Assembly: GCA_021736645.1 (NCBI GenBank)
Contig: JAIPFM010000108.1
Span: 16,947-80,946, forward strand
Length of the DNA: 64,000 nucleotides
DNA from: Phycisphaerae bacterium
Lineage (GTDB): Bacteria > Planctomycetota > Phycisphaerae > Sedimentisphaerales > Anaerobacaceae
Reading direction: 5' to 3'
How positions within the stretch are numbered: position 1 is the stretch's first letter; every line of letters begins with the position of its first letter. The notes beneath the pieces are model-generated. The model searched no databases. It was not told the origin of the DNA and worked only from the letters and a program-made list of their open reading frames with translations. Positions 32,002-41,811 of this stretch are shown piece by piece. Made by a program: the position numbers and the translations under genes.

Positions 32002-33318
32002 CTACATCAATTTGGTGGTGCCGGGAATCGCCACTGGGCGCACCGGCAAATCACCAAACTCATACCTGGCAGGGCTCAAATCCAATTGAGAGGCCTTCAT
32101 GGCCCAGTCCCATGTCAGGGCACTGCCCGTGTAGGCACTCATGCGACCCATGATTGCGGTCAGCGTGCTCTCGGCAATGCGTTTTCCGTGATTCAGGGGT
32201 TGACCTGCACGGATGCCCGCGATCATGTCAGTATGCTCCTGCACCTGGGGGTTCTGAACAGGACCCTCATACTGGTAAGATCGTGTCCCCTGGATCTTGG
32301 CCACAGAACCATCCAGACTGGCCAGTCCTTCAGACCCCACAACACGGTCAGAGATCCGGTCCGTGCAATTGTCAATCTGTCGACAGTAGGCAGACACGCG
32401 CAGGTCACCGGGGTACTCATACTCAATGGCAAAGTGATCGTATATATTGCCGTAATCGGGCCCTTTCCTGACCTCGCGTCCGCCCACACCGATGCAGCTC
32501 ACAGGATGGGCGTCCACCGCCCAGTTCATGAAATCCAGGCTGTGCACGAATTGCTCCACAATATGATCGCCGCTGAGCCAGTTGAACCAGTACCAGCAGC
32601 GGCATTGCCATTCCATATCAGACCACTCGGGCCTGCGCTGACGCCTGTGCTTGCCGAGCCAGGGCGTATTGTGAATCAGAAAGTACGTCTGTCCTCCGAC
32701 AACCCTGCCGATATCGCCCCGGTGAATTCGCTTGATGGTCTCCAGATACATGTCACTGTGTCGACGCTGGGTACCGGCCACAATGGACAGGTTTTTCTCC
32801 CTGGCCAGCGCCGAGGTCTCGATCACCGAGCGCACACCCACAGGATCCACAGCCACAGGCTTTTCTATAAAACTGTGTTTGCCGGCCTTGACCGCGGCAG
32901 CCAGGTGTATGGGCCGAAAACCGGGAGGCGTGGCCATCAACACGATGTCGACACCGCTGTCAATCACCTTCTGGTACGCATCGAATCCAGCGAAACACCG
33001 GGCCTTCGTGACATTGAATCGATTCCCCATCCGAGCCATAGGGCTGCCAGGCCGCGTCTGAGACAACTGCCTGAAGGCAGCGTCCAGGGGTTCCTGAAAC
33101 AGGTCACCCAGGGCATAGAGCTCCACGCCCGGCGCTGCATCCAGGCAATTTACAGCCGCGCCTGTACCGCGTCCCCCGCAGCCGATCAGTCCGATACGCA
33201 GCGCATCGGAACCTGCAGCAAAGGCCCCGGCACTCCACAGTCCCAGGGTCCCCCATGACAACGCTGCGGACGTCTTCATAAAGTCACGCCGTGACAACTG
33301 TTTCTGTTTTTCTCGCAT
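32002..33318 (-). CDS. Tat-exported Gfo/Idh/MocA oxidoreductase
   Basis: 438 aa. It has a twin-arginine signal (SRRDFMKTSAALSWG, cleavage near AFA), then a Rossmann NAD site (RIGLIGCGGRGTG). The nicotinamide-side motif is EKPVAVDP (EKP with its Lys). The C-terminal part has the NWLSGDHIVEQFVHSLDFMNW stretch usual for the large planctomycete subgroup. It is probably a periplasmic NAD(P)-dependent sugar or inositol dehydrogenase or a glycosidase-like member. It neighbours PIG-L and sulfatase genes, pointing to a glycan pathway. Confidence 0.9.
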   Translation of the reverse strand: MREKQKQLSRRDFMKTSAALSWGTLGLWSAGAFAAGSDALRIGLIGCGGRGTGAAVNCLDAAPGVELYALGDLFQEPLDAAFRQLSQTRPGSPMARMGNRFNVTKARCFAGFDAYQKVIDSGVDIVLMATPPGFRPIHLAAAVKAGKHSFIEKPVAVDPVGVRSVIETSALAREKNLSIVAGTQRRHSDMYLETIKRIHRGDIGRVVGGQTYFLIHNTPWLGKHRRQRRPEWSDMEWQCRCWYWFNWLSGDHIVEQFVHSLDFMNWAVDAHPVSCIGVGGREVRKGPDYGNIYDHFAIEYEYPGDLRVSAYCRQIDNCTDRISDRVVGSEGLASLDGSVAKIQGTRSYQYEGPVQNPQVQEHTDMIAGIRAGQPLNHGKRIAESTLTAIMGRMSAYTGSALTWDWAMKASQLDLSPARYEFGDLPVRPVAIPGTTKLM

Positions 33319-33396
33319 GATAGTCGCCTTTCATAAATGGGGTTTAACCCATCCGAATTTGCCAAATCAAAACCATCGGCTCAAGACTCGCGTGAC

Positions 33397-34320
33397 TCAG
33401 GGAAACAGGCCTTTCAGTTCTTCCTTTGACGGCTGCCTGCCATACTCACACAACTCAAAGGCCTCTGAATACTTGACGGTCGCGCCTCTGTCTGATCCAT
33501 ACAACTCGATCAGGGTGTCGCGAAACTGCTCGGTCGTGCTCGAAAACCGGTTGGAGAAACTCTGCCGAACACGTGCGTTTGCGGCCTGCCAGTCCGCGTC
33601 GGTGCGGGGGATCATACTGGCATTGCCCCCACAGCCTCCCTCTATAAACTGTGACACAATGGCCTGAAGGGCCTTGATCTTCTGGTCCATCACGGTGTCT
33701 ATGGGCACGACCATATCCGGGGCAAACGGATTGGGCTTTTGAAAGCGATCCGAGTAATACATGAAGATGGGATTTCGTTTCAGATGAGGGATATCCGGAC
33801 AGAAATAGGGCACTGTCACCATGTACCCGGCATCCTGAATCAGGATCCCTGTATATCGATGATCAGGATGGTAATCATTGGGCCGGTGGGTGAGCACAAT
33901 ATCAGCCTTCCATTCTCTGATGAGTTTGACAATGGTCCGACGATTTTCCAGGGTCGGCATGAGTTCACCGTCGTGAATATCCAGGACCTCTGTTTCAATG
34001 CCCAGAATCCTCGCCGCCTCTTGGACTTCTTTGGTGCGCCGCTGGGCCAGAGGGCCGCCCACGGTACCCCAGTGTCCAATGTCGCCGTTCGTACAGGACA
34101 CGAATTTGACCTGATGCCCCTGGGCTGCCCACAAGGCAGCCACGCCGCCTGCCTTGATCTCGTTGTCGTCCGGATGGGCACCGAATGCAATGATCCGGAT
34201 GACACGATTGCCGGACTGCACTGCCCCGGAGGGACTGCCCTGTGCCAACAGCGGCTCACCCATGACCATGACTGCCATGGCCGCACCTGCCAAGATAAGA
34301 AACAAACCTTTCCTGCACAT
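33397..34320 (-). CDS. Secreted PIG-L family deacetylase
   Basis: 307 aa with a signal peptide (to about A26). The LmbE/PIG-L zinc motif is AHPDDNE (H49, D52), and the distal part is HRPNDYHPDHR. The family removes N-acetyl groups from GlcNAc-containing substrates. With the adjacent sulfatase and Gfo/Idh proteins it could act on an amino-sugar glycan in the periplasm. It lies 78 bp before the Gfo/Idh gene. Confidence 0.9.
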   Translation of the reverse strand: MCRKGLFLILAGAAMAVMVMGEPLLAQGSPSGAVQSGNRVIRIIAFGAHPDDNEIKAGGVAALWAAQGHQVKFVSCTNGDIGHWGTVGGPLAQRRTKEVQEAARILGIETEVLDIHDGELMPTLENRRTIVKLIREWKADIVLTHRPNDYHPDHRYTGILIQDAGYMVTVPYFCPDIPHLKRNPIFMYYSDRFQKPNPFAPDMVVPIDTVMDQKIKALQAIVSQFIEGGCGGNASMIPRTDADWQAANARVRQSFSNRFSSTTEQFRDTLIELYGSDRGATVKYSEAFELCEYGRQPSKEELKGLFP

Positions 34321-34444
34321 ATCGATCTCCTTAACAAACCGCCCTAATTTCCAATGCCTGACGCGTTATGACTTTCCTGAAAATCCCGCTCACATGCCAT
34401 GACAATTCGACTGACAGGCAGGCCCGCTGCATACGCAGTGACTG

Positions 34445-35938
34445 TTATGTGTCCCTGCAACACACACTGACCTGTCCAAAATAAGCAGCATCATTGTACG
34501 CCACCGTACTGGTTTCATCGACCCTGTACCCGCATCGACGGATCAGTTCAGGCCCGGGCAGGAACCGGTCTCCGGTCTCGGCCAGCCGTTGCTGAAGCTG
34601 TCGATCCAGGCGCGCCTGCACGGCCTGCACACTGGCACGGCCGATGAGATTGTCCTGCTGATAGGGATCCTCCTGATTGTCATACAGGAGCCATGGGCCG
34701 TCCAGGTCACGCACGTAGGTGTAGCGCTTTGTGCGCACGCCCCTGTATTCCTTGCCCCCGGACCGCCGTACCCACTGGCCAAAGGGACTGGGACACAGGA
34801 TCAGCGCAGCCCGGTCCTCAGGCGGCGACACCCTGCCCAGGATCTCAGCGGACAGGTCCTGCCCTTCCGCCGAGCCGGGGATGGGCACACCGCTCAGGCT
34901 CAAAAGCGTGGGCATGAAATCCGGCACGCTGATGGGGGCATCTATGGTTTTTTGCGTGTCACCCCAGGCCTTGGGGCAGCGAAGCATGAAGGGAATGCGG
35001 ATCGATTCATCCCACGGCCTCTGCTTTTTCAGCATGCCGCGAGAATGGAGCATGTCTCCATGGTCCGATGTGAACACCACAATCGTGTGCTTGTCCAGAC
35101 CGCTCGATTTCAGTGTGTCCATCAAGCGGCCCATGCACTGATCCAGGGCCGCAATGTGCGCGTAGTAGCCGGCCGTGGTCTTGTGCGCCTGGGCCAGATC
35201 CTGAGCGGGAATATTCTTTCGCAGGGTCAATGGCCTGCGGTCGTAGGCGTCCACCAGTGCCTTGGGGCCCGTGCGATAGGGCGCATGCGGCGATCCCCAG
35301 GAGAGAAACAAGGCAAACGGCTTGCGGTCTTCGGCCCTGACCTGTAAATACTCAATGGCATCTTCAGTCTGGGCCGCTGCATCGTACCCGGGCCACACGT
35401 GTTTGGTCCTGTCATCCCCTGCGTAGTATTCAGAATGGTTGTAGTCGTGTGTACACTCCAGCACCTTCCAGTAGTCAAAGCCCTGTCGCCGCTCACGCGG
35501 GATGTACGCACTGCGACCATTGCCGTCCACATGCCATTTGCCTATGTAGCCAGTCGTGTAACCGGCCTTGCCATAGGCCTGCGCAAAGGACACGGCCCGC
35601 GTGTTGAGCTGCAGGTCGTTGAGAAACACACCATGCGTCAGGGGATATTGACCTGTGAGCAGACTGGCCCGAAAGGGACTGCACACCGGACAGTTCGAAA
35701 CCGCATTGGCATACACCACACTCTCGCGTGCCAGCGCATCGAGACAGGGCGTGTCCACATCCGGATTGCCTGAGTATCCCGTGGCCTGAGCACGCCACTG
35801 ATCAGCAAACACAAACAGGAGATTGGGCCGCTGGCGGGTTGCCGATTCCGCTGCCATGCCTGTCCGTGCAGCAGTCAGGCATGCCGCACTCAACATCGAC
35901 TGCCTCAAAAACTCTCTTCGATTGAATCTGTGTTCCAT
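34445..35938 (-). CDS. Tat-exported sulfatase (type I)
   Basis: 497 aa. It has a twin-arginine-like signal (NRREFLRQSMLSAACLTAA), then PNLLFVFADQWRAQATG with the metal-binding Asp. The formylglycine motif is C86-S-P-F-R followed by ASLLTG, and HVDG and FTSDHGDMLHS contribute further active-site residues. The CxPxR site needs a formylglycine-generating enzyme, not encoded here. It should remove sulfate esters from a polysaccharide outside the cytoplasm. The preceding gene (954 aa) is 21 bp upstream, so they are likely co-transcribed. Confidence 0.94.
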   Translation of the reverse strand: MEHRFNRREFLRQSMLSAACLTAARTGMAAESATRQRPNLLFVFADQWRAQATGYSGNPDVDTPCLDALARESVVYANAVSNCPVCSPFRASLLTGQYPLTHGVFLNDLQLNTRAVSFAQAYGKAGYTTGYIGKWHVDGNGRSAYIPRERRQGFDYWKVLECTHDYNHSEYYAGDDRTKHVWPGYDAAAQTEDAIEYLQVRAEDRKPFALFLSWGSPHAPYRTGPKALVDAYDRRPLTLRKNIPAQDLAQAHKTTAGYYAHIAALDQCMGRLMDTLKSSGLDKHTIVVFTSDHGDMLHSRGMLKKQRPWDESIRIPFMLRCPKAWGDTQKTIDAPISVPDFMPTLLSLSGVPIPGSAEGQDLSAEILGRVSPPEDRAALILCPSPFGQWVRRSGGKEYRGVRTKRYTYVRDLDGPWLLYDNQEDPYQQDNLIGRASVQAVQARLDRQLQQRLAETGDRFLPGPELIRRCGYRVDETSTVAYNDAAYFGQVSVCCRDT

Positions 35939-35959
35939 AAAGACACACTCCGTGAATCG

Positions 35960-38824
35960 TCACTGGTTGATATTCAATTCTTTCCTGATCCTGTCTTTCA
36001 GGACATCCAGATCTGCGTCCATCAGATAGACCTTGCCGCGCCTGTGAATGCGTTTGTTGAGGATGGATATGGCCTCCAGGGTCACCCCGGGTGTCGGCCC
36101 TGCGAACACACCTCTGGCATGATTCCAGGCCATGGCAAGGACACGCCCTGTACAGGAAGACTGAACAGCAATGGCGTCTGCCCCCTCGCAGAAACCCTGC
36201 ACAGTCTTCCATCCCTGCGCAGTCAGCGCCCACGTACGACGGCCGTCAGGATCTTCGAATTCACTGCCCGCCGTCTCCATGAAAAATGCAGGCTCCGGGT
36301 GCAGCGACTCCGACTTGCGGTTCTGCCACCAGTACTCCAGGTCCAAGTCTTCTTCATTGGGAGAGATCCTCCCGCCCCGCTCCCAGTCCGGTTCACTGGC
36401 GTGAAACCACAGAGACTGTCCCTCACTGGCCTGCCAGGTCACGGTCTGCCCGGAGGTACCCTGGGACTCAGGAAAGCCAAGTGTCACCAGGTCTGTCTCA
36501 AAACCGGAACCCAATGAAATTCGCGGCAGGTGTGAAGATTCTGCAGCACCCTGTGACAGTGTGATCTTGGGATTGAGCGTCACAGGGTTGCCAGCAGTCA
36601 CGCGGAGTCGCTGCGCGCGCTCATTGCTGTGTACCAGAAAAACAGCGCCAAACGTGCCGCCCTCTTCAGCAAACACCTGGTATCCGTCGTGCGCGGTGTT
36701 GCGTGCATGAGAGAGCAGACGCCATTGATCCCCCTCCTGCTTCCACACACGCGGGAATCGCCAGGTGGTCAGACCGCCAACGATCACGGGCACGAGATCC
36801 TTGCCCCCTGCAACACTGAACTCGGCCTGATCCTGACTGGCCCTGACCATCACGGGCAAGTCGGAGATCTTCTGTCCCCGGGTCACGGCAGTCACGCGAG
36901 GCGACTCCTGCCCGTACAGGCCCAACTCCCGGCGCGGTGTGTTTGCATCCTCCACAGGTCCGTAGGGCAGCCAGTACCCGTCTATCTCGAACACATCCCC
37001 GGGAGTCAGTGCCAATCGTGTCACATCAGGCACCAGTAACAGGCGTGTATTGGGCGGCGCGTCATGAGGCAGCCGCCCCTCATATTTGCCCCACTGCACG
37101 CTGGCCGCGGGTTGGATGTCACGCGGCCCGGAGAACTTCCGGATGATCACGGCATTGGATCCCCGCTGTTTTTCGTGATCCCCATACAGGGCCATATAGG
37201 CATTTTCCGAAGGCAGTGACAACCCTTTGACCGGAAACGGGGCCAGTGCCGGGTCCAGCCTGAGGTCCGGTGTGCCGCTGGCGGCAAAGCGCGTGAATCT
37301 CAGACTTTGAATGGCCGAAGTAATCTCCAGAAAACGAAAGTTGGCCTGCGCATCATCGATGGTCAGGGGCTTGAGGATCTCGTAGCGAGCCTTGAAAAAA
37401 CTCCGCAGTTCGTCTGCCTGGGGCGTCTCCCAGATGTCCACTGAAACTCGCACACTCCCATCGGCAGACAGATAGTTCAACTGGATGTCAAACCAGTTTG
37501 GACCTGTACTGCGATAAACCGTGTTCTCGTATTTGAGGTGCTGCCATGCCCTGCCGTCAAAGAAGGACAGGAAGCTGTGGCCTGCCAGGTTGTCGTGCTG
37601 GGGCTGGCCGCTCCAGAAGGCGGCCTGGCTCATGGCTCGAAAATCGGCAATGGACACGCCGCCCATGCCGGCAAATTTGAAGGGCACATAACAGGTGGTC
37701 TCTGTCACACCCGTGGAGCTGTGGAAGTAATCCATCCACGCGCCCAGGCTGGACCAGTGCTTGGTCATGTGCCTGCCCCAGTTCTGATAGAGGTGCAGGG
37801 ACGTGAGCGTGCGCCTTTCACCAGGTGCCAGGATCAGGGGAAAGAACGTTTCACTAAAGGCCGTGTCCGCAGGATTATAGAATTTCTCTTCCTTCTCCCC
37901 GGCAAAGTTCTTGGACACCTGGACCACCAGGGGCAGGACCTCGCCCTGTTCATTGAGGACCACGCCCCCCTCGGCAATGCCCCCGCCCACCGCGGATTCA
38001 TGGCAGATGTAGATCTTGCGCAGTACGCCATCATTGGTCACTGTGAACGTGGCAGTTTCGTATTTGTTGGGGGTTTCGTAGAACTCCTTTTGAAAGCTGC
38101 CCGAGGTATGGGTCCCCACCACGTAACACCCCTTTTGGGGGTCATAGCGAAAGGGAACGTCTCCGACCCGTGTCTTGAAGGCGTCATTCGAGAGGGGAGG
38201 TTCCTCACCAAAGAGCGGTATGGCAAAGGCCTGCCTGGTCTTGTCCGTAAAGGGCTGGCACACCCGGTCTATGGACAGAAGTCCCCGGACGTGCAGGGAT
38301 GTCGCCTGAAACGCGCCGGTCCCATGCCAGGTCACCTCGGCCAGGATCTTCTCCGGATAACAGTACAGGGCCAGATCTCCCCTGAGCGGTGCAGCCTTGC
38401 CCTGCGCAGTGGCCAGACCCAGGTCCAGCCAGTGCACTTCACAGAAATAGGGTCCCCTGCGATACAGATTGATCCTGGATGGACCGGGTGCATACCGGGT
38501 GGAATACACGTCGCCGGCCTGATCCTGCATGTCGAACCACAGCCATGGCGTACCCGTACTCCGGTCTGACAGCAGATGAGGTGTGAAGAGCTGTCCTGTC
38601 AACTGATACGACTGCGCCGCAATCTGAAAGGCCCTGCGGGACGCGTCCGTATAATTCACCTCCAGCACAGGACGCTGAGACACAGGTTGAGATTTGAAGT
38701 CCTCCTGCCACGGATCTATACGGTGAGGTGATGCAGGACTCCCTGCCGGCTGAGTGCCGAAAGACGTCACAGGCACCAGAGTCACGACGAGCAGGACTGT
38801 CCACAGGGTGGTGTCACGGGGCAT
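35960..38824 (-). CDS. Large secreted protein of unknown family
   Basis: 954 aa with a signal peptide (LWTVLLVVTLVPVTSFG). It is rich in beta-strand patterns, Trp and Tyr throughout, with no transmembrane helix after the signal and few cysteines. The N-terminal third (about 50-330) reads like a beta-sandwich with YRRGPYFCEVHW. The middle (about 350-600) has WGRHMTKHWSSLGAWMDYFHSS and GGVSIADFRAM. The C-terminal third has WWQNRKSESLHPEPAFFME. I do not recognise the family; a carbohydrate-active or glycan-binding role is inferred only from the sulfatase, PIG-L and Gfo/Idh neighbours. It is first in that gene run. Confidence 0.8.
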   Translation of the reverse strand: MPRDTTLWTVLLVVTLVPVTSFGTQPAGSPASPHRIDPWQEDFKSQPVSQRPVLEVNYTDASRRAFQIAAQSYQLTGQLFTPHLLSDRSTGTPWLWFDMQDQAGDVYSTRYAPGPSRINLYRRGPYFCEVHWLDLGLATAQGKAAPLRGDLALYCYPEKILAEVTWHGTGAFQATSLHVRGLLSIDRVCQPFTDKTRQAFAIPLFGEEPPLSNDAFKTRVGDVPFRYDPQKGCYVVGTHTSGSFQKEFYETPNKYETATFTVTNDGVLRKIYICHESAVGGGIAEGGVVLNEQGEVLPLVVQVSKNFAGEKEEKFYNPADTAFSETFFPLILAPGERRTLTSLHLYQNWGRHMTKHWSSLGAWMDYFHSSTGVTETTCYVPFKFAGMGGVSIADFRAMSQAAFWSGQPQHDNLAGHSFLSFFDGRAWQHLKYENTVYRSTGPNWFDIQLNYLSADGSVRVSVDIWETPQADELRSFFKARYEILKPLTIDDAQANFRFLEITSAIQSLRFTRFAASGTPDLRLDPALAPFPVKGLSLPSENAYMALYGDHEKQRGSNAVIIRKFSGPRDIQPAASVQWGKYEGRLPHDAPPNTRLLLVPDVTRLALTPGDVFEIDGYWLPYGPVEDANTPRRELGLYGQESPRVTAVTRGQKISDLPVMVRASQDQAEFSVAGGKDLVPVIVGGLTTWRFPRVWKQEGDQWRLLSHARNTAHDGYQVFAEEGGTFGAVFLVHSNERAQRLRVTAGNPVTLNPKITLSQGAAESSHLPRISLGSGFETDLVTLGFPESQGTSGQTVTWQASEGQSLWFHASEPDWERGGRISPNEEDLDLEYWWQNRKSESLHPEPAFFMETAGSEFEDPDGRRTWALTAQGWKTVQGFCEGADAIAVQSSCTGRVLAMAWNHARGVFAGPTPGVTLEAISILNKRIHRRGKVYLMDADLDVLKDRIRKELNINQ

Positions 38825-38995
38825 ATGTTCTCCAGATCAAGACATCGTGGTATTGGTTGCGGGCCAGGCAATCCATAGACGCCTTCCAGAATTCAAACTG
38901 CCGCATCTGGGCAACGTTGTTATGGCCGGCATCGCACACATCCGTATCGCTATTATTCATGCTGACTGATCTCCACATCAAAACTGCGACGTCTC

Positions 38996-39024
38996 TTGCC
39001 CCAAGCCCACTCTCACGGTATACT
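38996..39024 (+). promoter_or_regulatory. Promoter of dapF
   Basis: TTGCCC (38996-39001), 17 bp, TATACT (39019-39024), about 32 nt before the likely ribosome site. Identical boxes and spacing to the mutS2 promoter. Confidence 0.7.
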
Positions 39025-39062
39025 GTCTGCTGTAATATAGAATGAACTTACGGAGTAACCCC

Positions 39063-39959
39063 ATGATTTTCACAAAAATGCACGGTCTTGGCAATGACTA
39101 TGTGTATGTTAATTGTTTTGAAGCGCAGATCTCCGACCCTGCGGCATTGGCCCGGGTCATCAGTGACCGCCATACGGGCGTGGGCTCGGACGGATTGATC
39201 CTGATTCTGCCCTCTGACAAGGCGGATGCACGCATGCGCATCTACAATGCAGATGGTTCGGAAGCTGAGATGTGCGGCAATGGCCTGCGCTGTGTGGCCA
39301 AATTTACCTACGAACAGGGCCTGGCCGGTTCACGCGGTCCATTCACCGTGCCCGGCATGGCCCAATCTCCATTTAATGCGTCTCTGGCCCTTGAAACCGG
39401 CAATGGTGTACTCCTTGTGGGCCTGACCACAGATGCCGAAAATCAGGTCACGAAAATCTGCGTGGACATGGGCGAGCCCAAGCTCACCCCGGCCCAGATT
39501 CCTGTGACACTGCCGGGAGATCGGGTTATGGATGCCCCCATCCACACAGACCTGGGGGAGTTCCGAATGACCTGCGTGTCCATGGGCAATCCCCATGCCG
39601 TGTTGTTTACAGAAGACACCGGCAGCACCGCCCTGGCCCAGGTGGGGCCTGCCATTGAAACCCATGCCCTGTTCCCCAATCGAACCAATGCGCATTGGGT
39701 CCAGGTCATGGGACCGCATGAGATTCGAATGATCACCTGGGAGCGAGGCAGCGGCATCACCCAGGCCTGCGGCACCGGCGCCTGCGCCTGCTGCGTGGCT
39801 GGCGTGCTCACAGGCAAGACGCAGCGTGACTGTACGGCCCATCTTCCGGGCGGTGATCTTCACCTGCTGTGGAACGAACAGGACAACCACGTGTACATGA
39901 CAGGTCCTGCAGTGGAAGTGTTCCAGGGCACCTGGCCGGACCCATCCTCACAGAAATAA
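39063..39959 (+). CDS. dapF: Diaminopimelate epimerase
   Basis: 298 aa from the ATG at 39063, which has an ACGGAGT site; a start at 39042 adds seven residues. It begins MIFTKMHGLGNDYVYVN. The two catalytic cysteines are in MCGNGLRCVAK and QACGTGACACC. It converts LL- to meso-diaminopimelate for lysine and peptidoglycan, so the organism probably makes DAP-type cell wall. The 3' end overlaps the convergent mtnP-like gene by 12 bp. Confidence 0.96.
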   Translation: MIFTKMHGLGNDYVYVNCFEAQISDPAALARVISDRHTGVGSDGLILILPSDKADARMRIYNADGSEAEMCGNGLRCVAKFTYEQGLAGSRGPFTVPGMAQSPFNASLALETGNGVLLVGLTTDAENQVTKICVDMGEPKLTPAQIPVTLPGDRVMDAPIHTDLGEFRMTCVSMGNPHAVLFTEDTGSTALAQVGPAIETHALFPNRTNAHWVQVMGPHEIRMITWERGSGITQACGTGACACCVAGVLTGKTQRDCTAHLPGGDLHLLWNEQDNHVYMTGPAVEVFQGTWPDPSSQK

Positions 39960-40820
39960 TGGCGCGAGTTGTGCCTGCTGCTTTGGATCACGGGCGGATT
40001 CCGGTGTCCACACCGCCAGTTCCAGACTCTTTCGACAGGCGCAGCCTTCCCGCACCAGAGCCTTGTCAGACTTCAGCACTGCCTCGATCAAATCGATGCA
40101 GTGATCCGTGGCCATCTGAAGGTTTCCAAAGATCTCCTGGAGCAAGGCATGTTTTCCCTTGGATGCATCGTGAGGGCGCCAGCAATCATAGTCGCTGGCC
40201 AGGGCAATCAGGCCATAACACATCTGGGCCTCTCTGGCCAGCTTGGCCTCAGGCATGGCAGTCATACCGATCAAGTCGCCCCCCCACAGCCTGTGCATCC
40301 GGGACTCGGCGCGTGTTGAAAACTGAGGCCCTTCCATGCATACATACGTGCCCTGCGCGTGGGTTTTGACCTGTATGGATTGAGCGGCCCTGTTCAGGGT
40401 TTCAGCCAGACCTGCGCACACGGGGTCCGACAACTCGCAATGCACAGCACCCTGATCAAAAAAGCTGGTCCGACGCTTGAATGTCTTGTCAATGAACTGA
40501 TCCACGATTACCAGATCCCCCGGCGAAATGGCTTCCTGCAAAGATCCCACAGCGCCTGTGGCCAACAGGGTATGGACACCCAACTGTTTCATGGCAAACA
40601 CATTGGCAGCATAGGGCACTTTACTTGGGCTGAAGCAATGCCCCTGACCGTGGCGATTGAGGAATGCCACACGTCGATCTCCCCATTGCCCGACCACAAC
40701 AGGGCCGCTGGGTGCGCCAAAAGGCGTATCCACAACCTCCATTTGAGTGTCTGTCAGATGCCCCGCCAGGCAATCGCCCAAACCGGAGCCGCCAATTATA
40801 CCTACTATTTCACAGGCCAT
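39948..40820 (-). CDS. mtnP: Methylthioadenosine/purine nucleoside phosphorylase
   Basis: 290 aa, MTAP/PNP family: IIGGSGLG phosphate loop, NRHGQGH, VPYAANVFAMKQLG, YVCMEGPQFSTRAE, IGMTAMPEAKLAREA, SDYDCW. The SDYDCW element fits 5'-methylthioadenosine phosphorylases better than inosine-specific PNP, though the substrate cannot be fixed by eye. It would release adenine and methylthioribose-1-phosphate in methionine salvage. Its last 12 bp overlap dapF on the other strand. Confidence 0.9.
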   Translation of the reverse strand: MACEIVGIIGGSGLGDCLAGHLTDTQMEVVDTPFGAPSGPVVVGQWGDRRVAFLNRHGQGHCFSPSKVPYAANVFAMKQLGVHTLLATGAVGSLQEAISPGDLVIVDQFIDKTFKRRTSFFDQGAVHCELSDPVCAGLAETLNRAAQSIQVKTHAQGTYVCMEGPQFSTRAESRMHRLWGGDLIGMTAMPEAKLAREAQMCYGLIALASDYDCWRPHDASKGKHALLQEIFGNLQMATDHCIDLIEAVLKSDKALVREGCACRKSLELAVWTPESARDPKQQAQLAPLFL

Positions 40821-41014
40821 TCAAATCTCCTTATTGACGTAATTTTTATTGAGAGGGTCAGTATACATGGAAAAAATGGCCAAATCTATGCGCAATTTGA
40901 GGCCATTTCTTTTGAATTGACCTGATAATTATGCTACAAAATATTAGCATTCGCTCTATATTTATGATCATGACGTAAGTAGGGGATCGAAAAAATGCAT
41001 TCACACTCATTGAG

Positions 41015-41776
41015 TTGCTGGTTGTCATTGCCATCATCGCCGTATTAATGGGCATTCTGATGCCTGCACTGACCCGTGTCAAGGACCAGGCCAGGGAAGT
41101 GTCCTGCAGGGCAAACCTGCGTCAATACGGTGTGGTTCAGGGTATGTACCTGAATGACTTTGAAAGCAAATTTCCAAATCCGTGGAGAAGCCTGGTCGCA
41201 ACAGAAGCCCCGGTGTCCGGTTATCAGCGTTACTGCCGCTGGCATGATCCGCGCTATCTGCCGGATGGCCCCCTGTGGAAATACATGCCGGAAGTCAAGG
41301 TGAATCTGTGCCCGTCCTTTAACGTACTGGCCAATTCCTATGCGGACATGCACCCGTCACACGTGGCGACCAATCCCATTGATCCGGTCTATTCGTACAG
41401 TATGAATGCCTTCCTCGGCAATGGCGACGGAACAGGCGGGGGTTACAAGGCCAAAAACCTGGCTCAGGTGACACGCCCCCACGCAGAAGTCTTTTTCTTT
41501 GGTGAAGAGAATATGTGGTCCAGGCCGGGCAATTCAAATGTGCTCAATGACAATGCCCTGTGCGGCGACGGCAGAGACTGGTTTGGTACATTCCATCAGG
41601 CCAGAAAGACAAAAGACGGCAATCTGAATCTTGGCTTCACCAATCTCGTGTTTATAGACGGCCATACTGACAAAGTCACATCTGCACTCAAAGAAGACAC
41701 CACGGATAATTCTGAAAAGGAATGGGGTCAATACGAAAAGCATTCATGGCCAAGCAAACGCAGGCCCAGCTTATAG
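41015..41776 (+). CDS. Prepilin-type protein with H-x9-DG end; start region disrupted
   Basis: 253 aa from a TTG, but this start would lose the processing site. The frame continues upstream through AFTLIELL to a TAA at 40976, and two ATGs at 40964 and 40970 lie just before that stop. It reads as a normal prepilin leader with a nonsense codon, or a non-standard start. The body follows the DUF1559-like pseudopilin pattern: VVIAIIAVLMGILMPAL, a Cys-containing SCRANLRQYG, YSMNAFLGNG, and the end LVFIDGHTDKV. Such proteins are abundant in Lentisphaerota and Planctomycetota and their roles are mostly unknown. A terminator follows at 41812. Confidence 0.75.
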   Translation: MLVVIAIIAVLMGILMPALTRVKDQAREVSCRANLRQYGVVQGMYLNDFESKFPNPWRSLVATEAPVSGYQRYCRWHDPRYLPDGPLWKYMPEVKVNLCPSFNVLANSYADMHPSHVATNPIDPVYSYSMNAFLGNGDGTGGGYKAKNLAQVTRPHAEVFFFGEENMWSRPGNSNVLNDNALCGDGRDWFGTFHQARKTKDGNLNLGFTNLVFIDGHTDKVTSALKEDTTDNSEKEWGQYEKHSWPSKRRPSL

Positions 41777-41811
41777 GCTCACTGCCCCATTGACGCTCGA
41801 GACTCAAAACA

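Noticed and set aside
32086..33258. 390-codon plus-strand frame opposite the Gfo/Idh gene
   Set aside because: Shadow of a gene with a Tat signal and Rossmann motif.
37538..38569. 343-codon plus-strand frame inside the 954-aa gene
   Set aside because: Antisense shadow; His/Gly/Pro-rich composition and no ribosome site. The minus-strand gene has a signal peptide and fits the operon.
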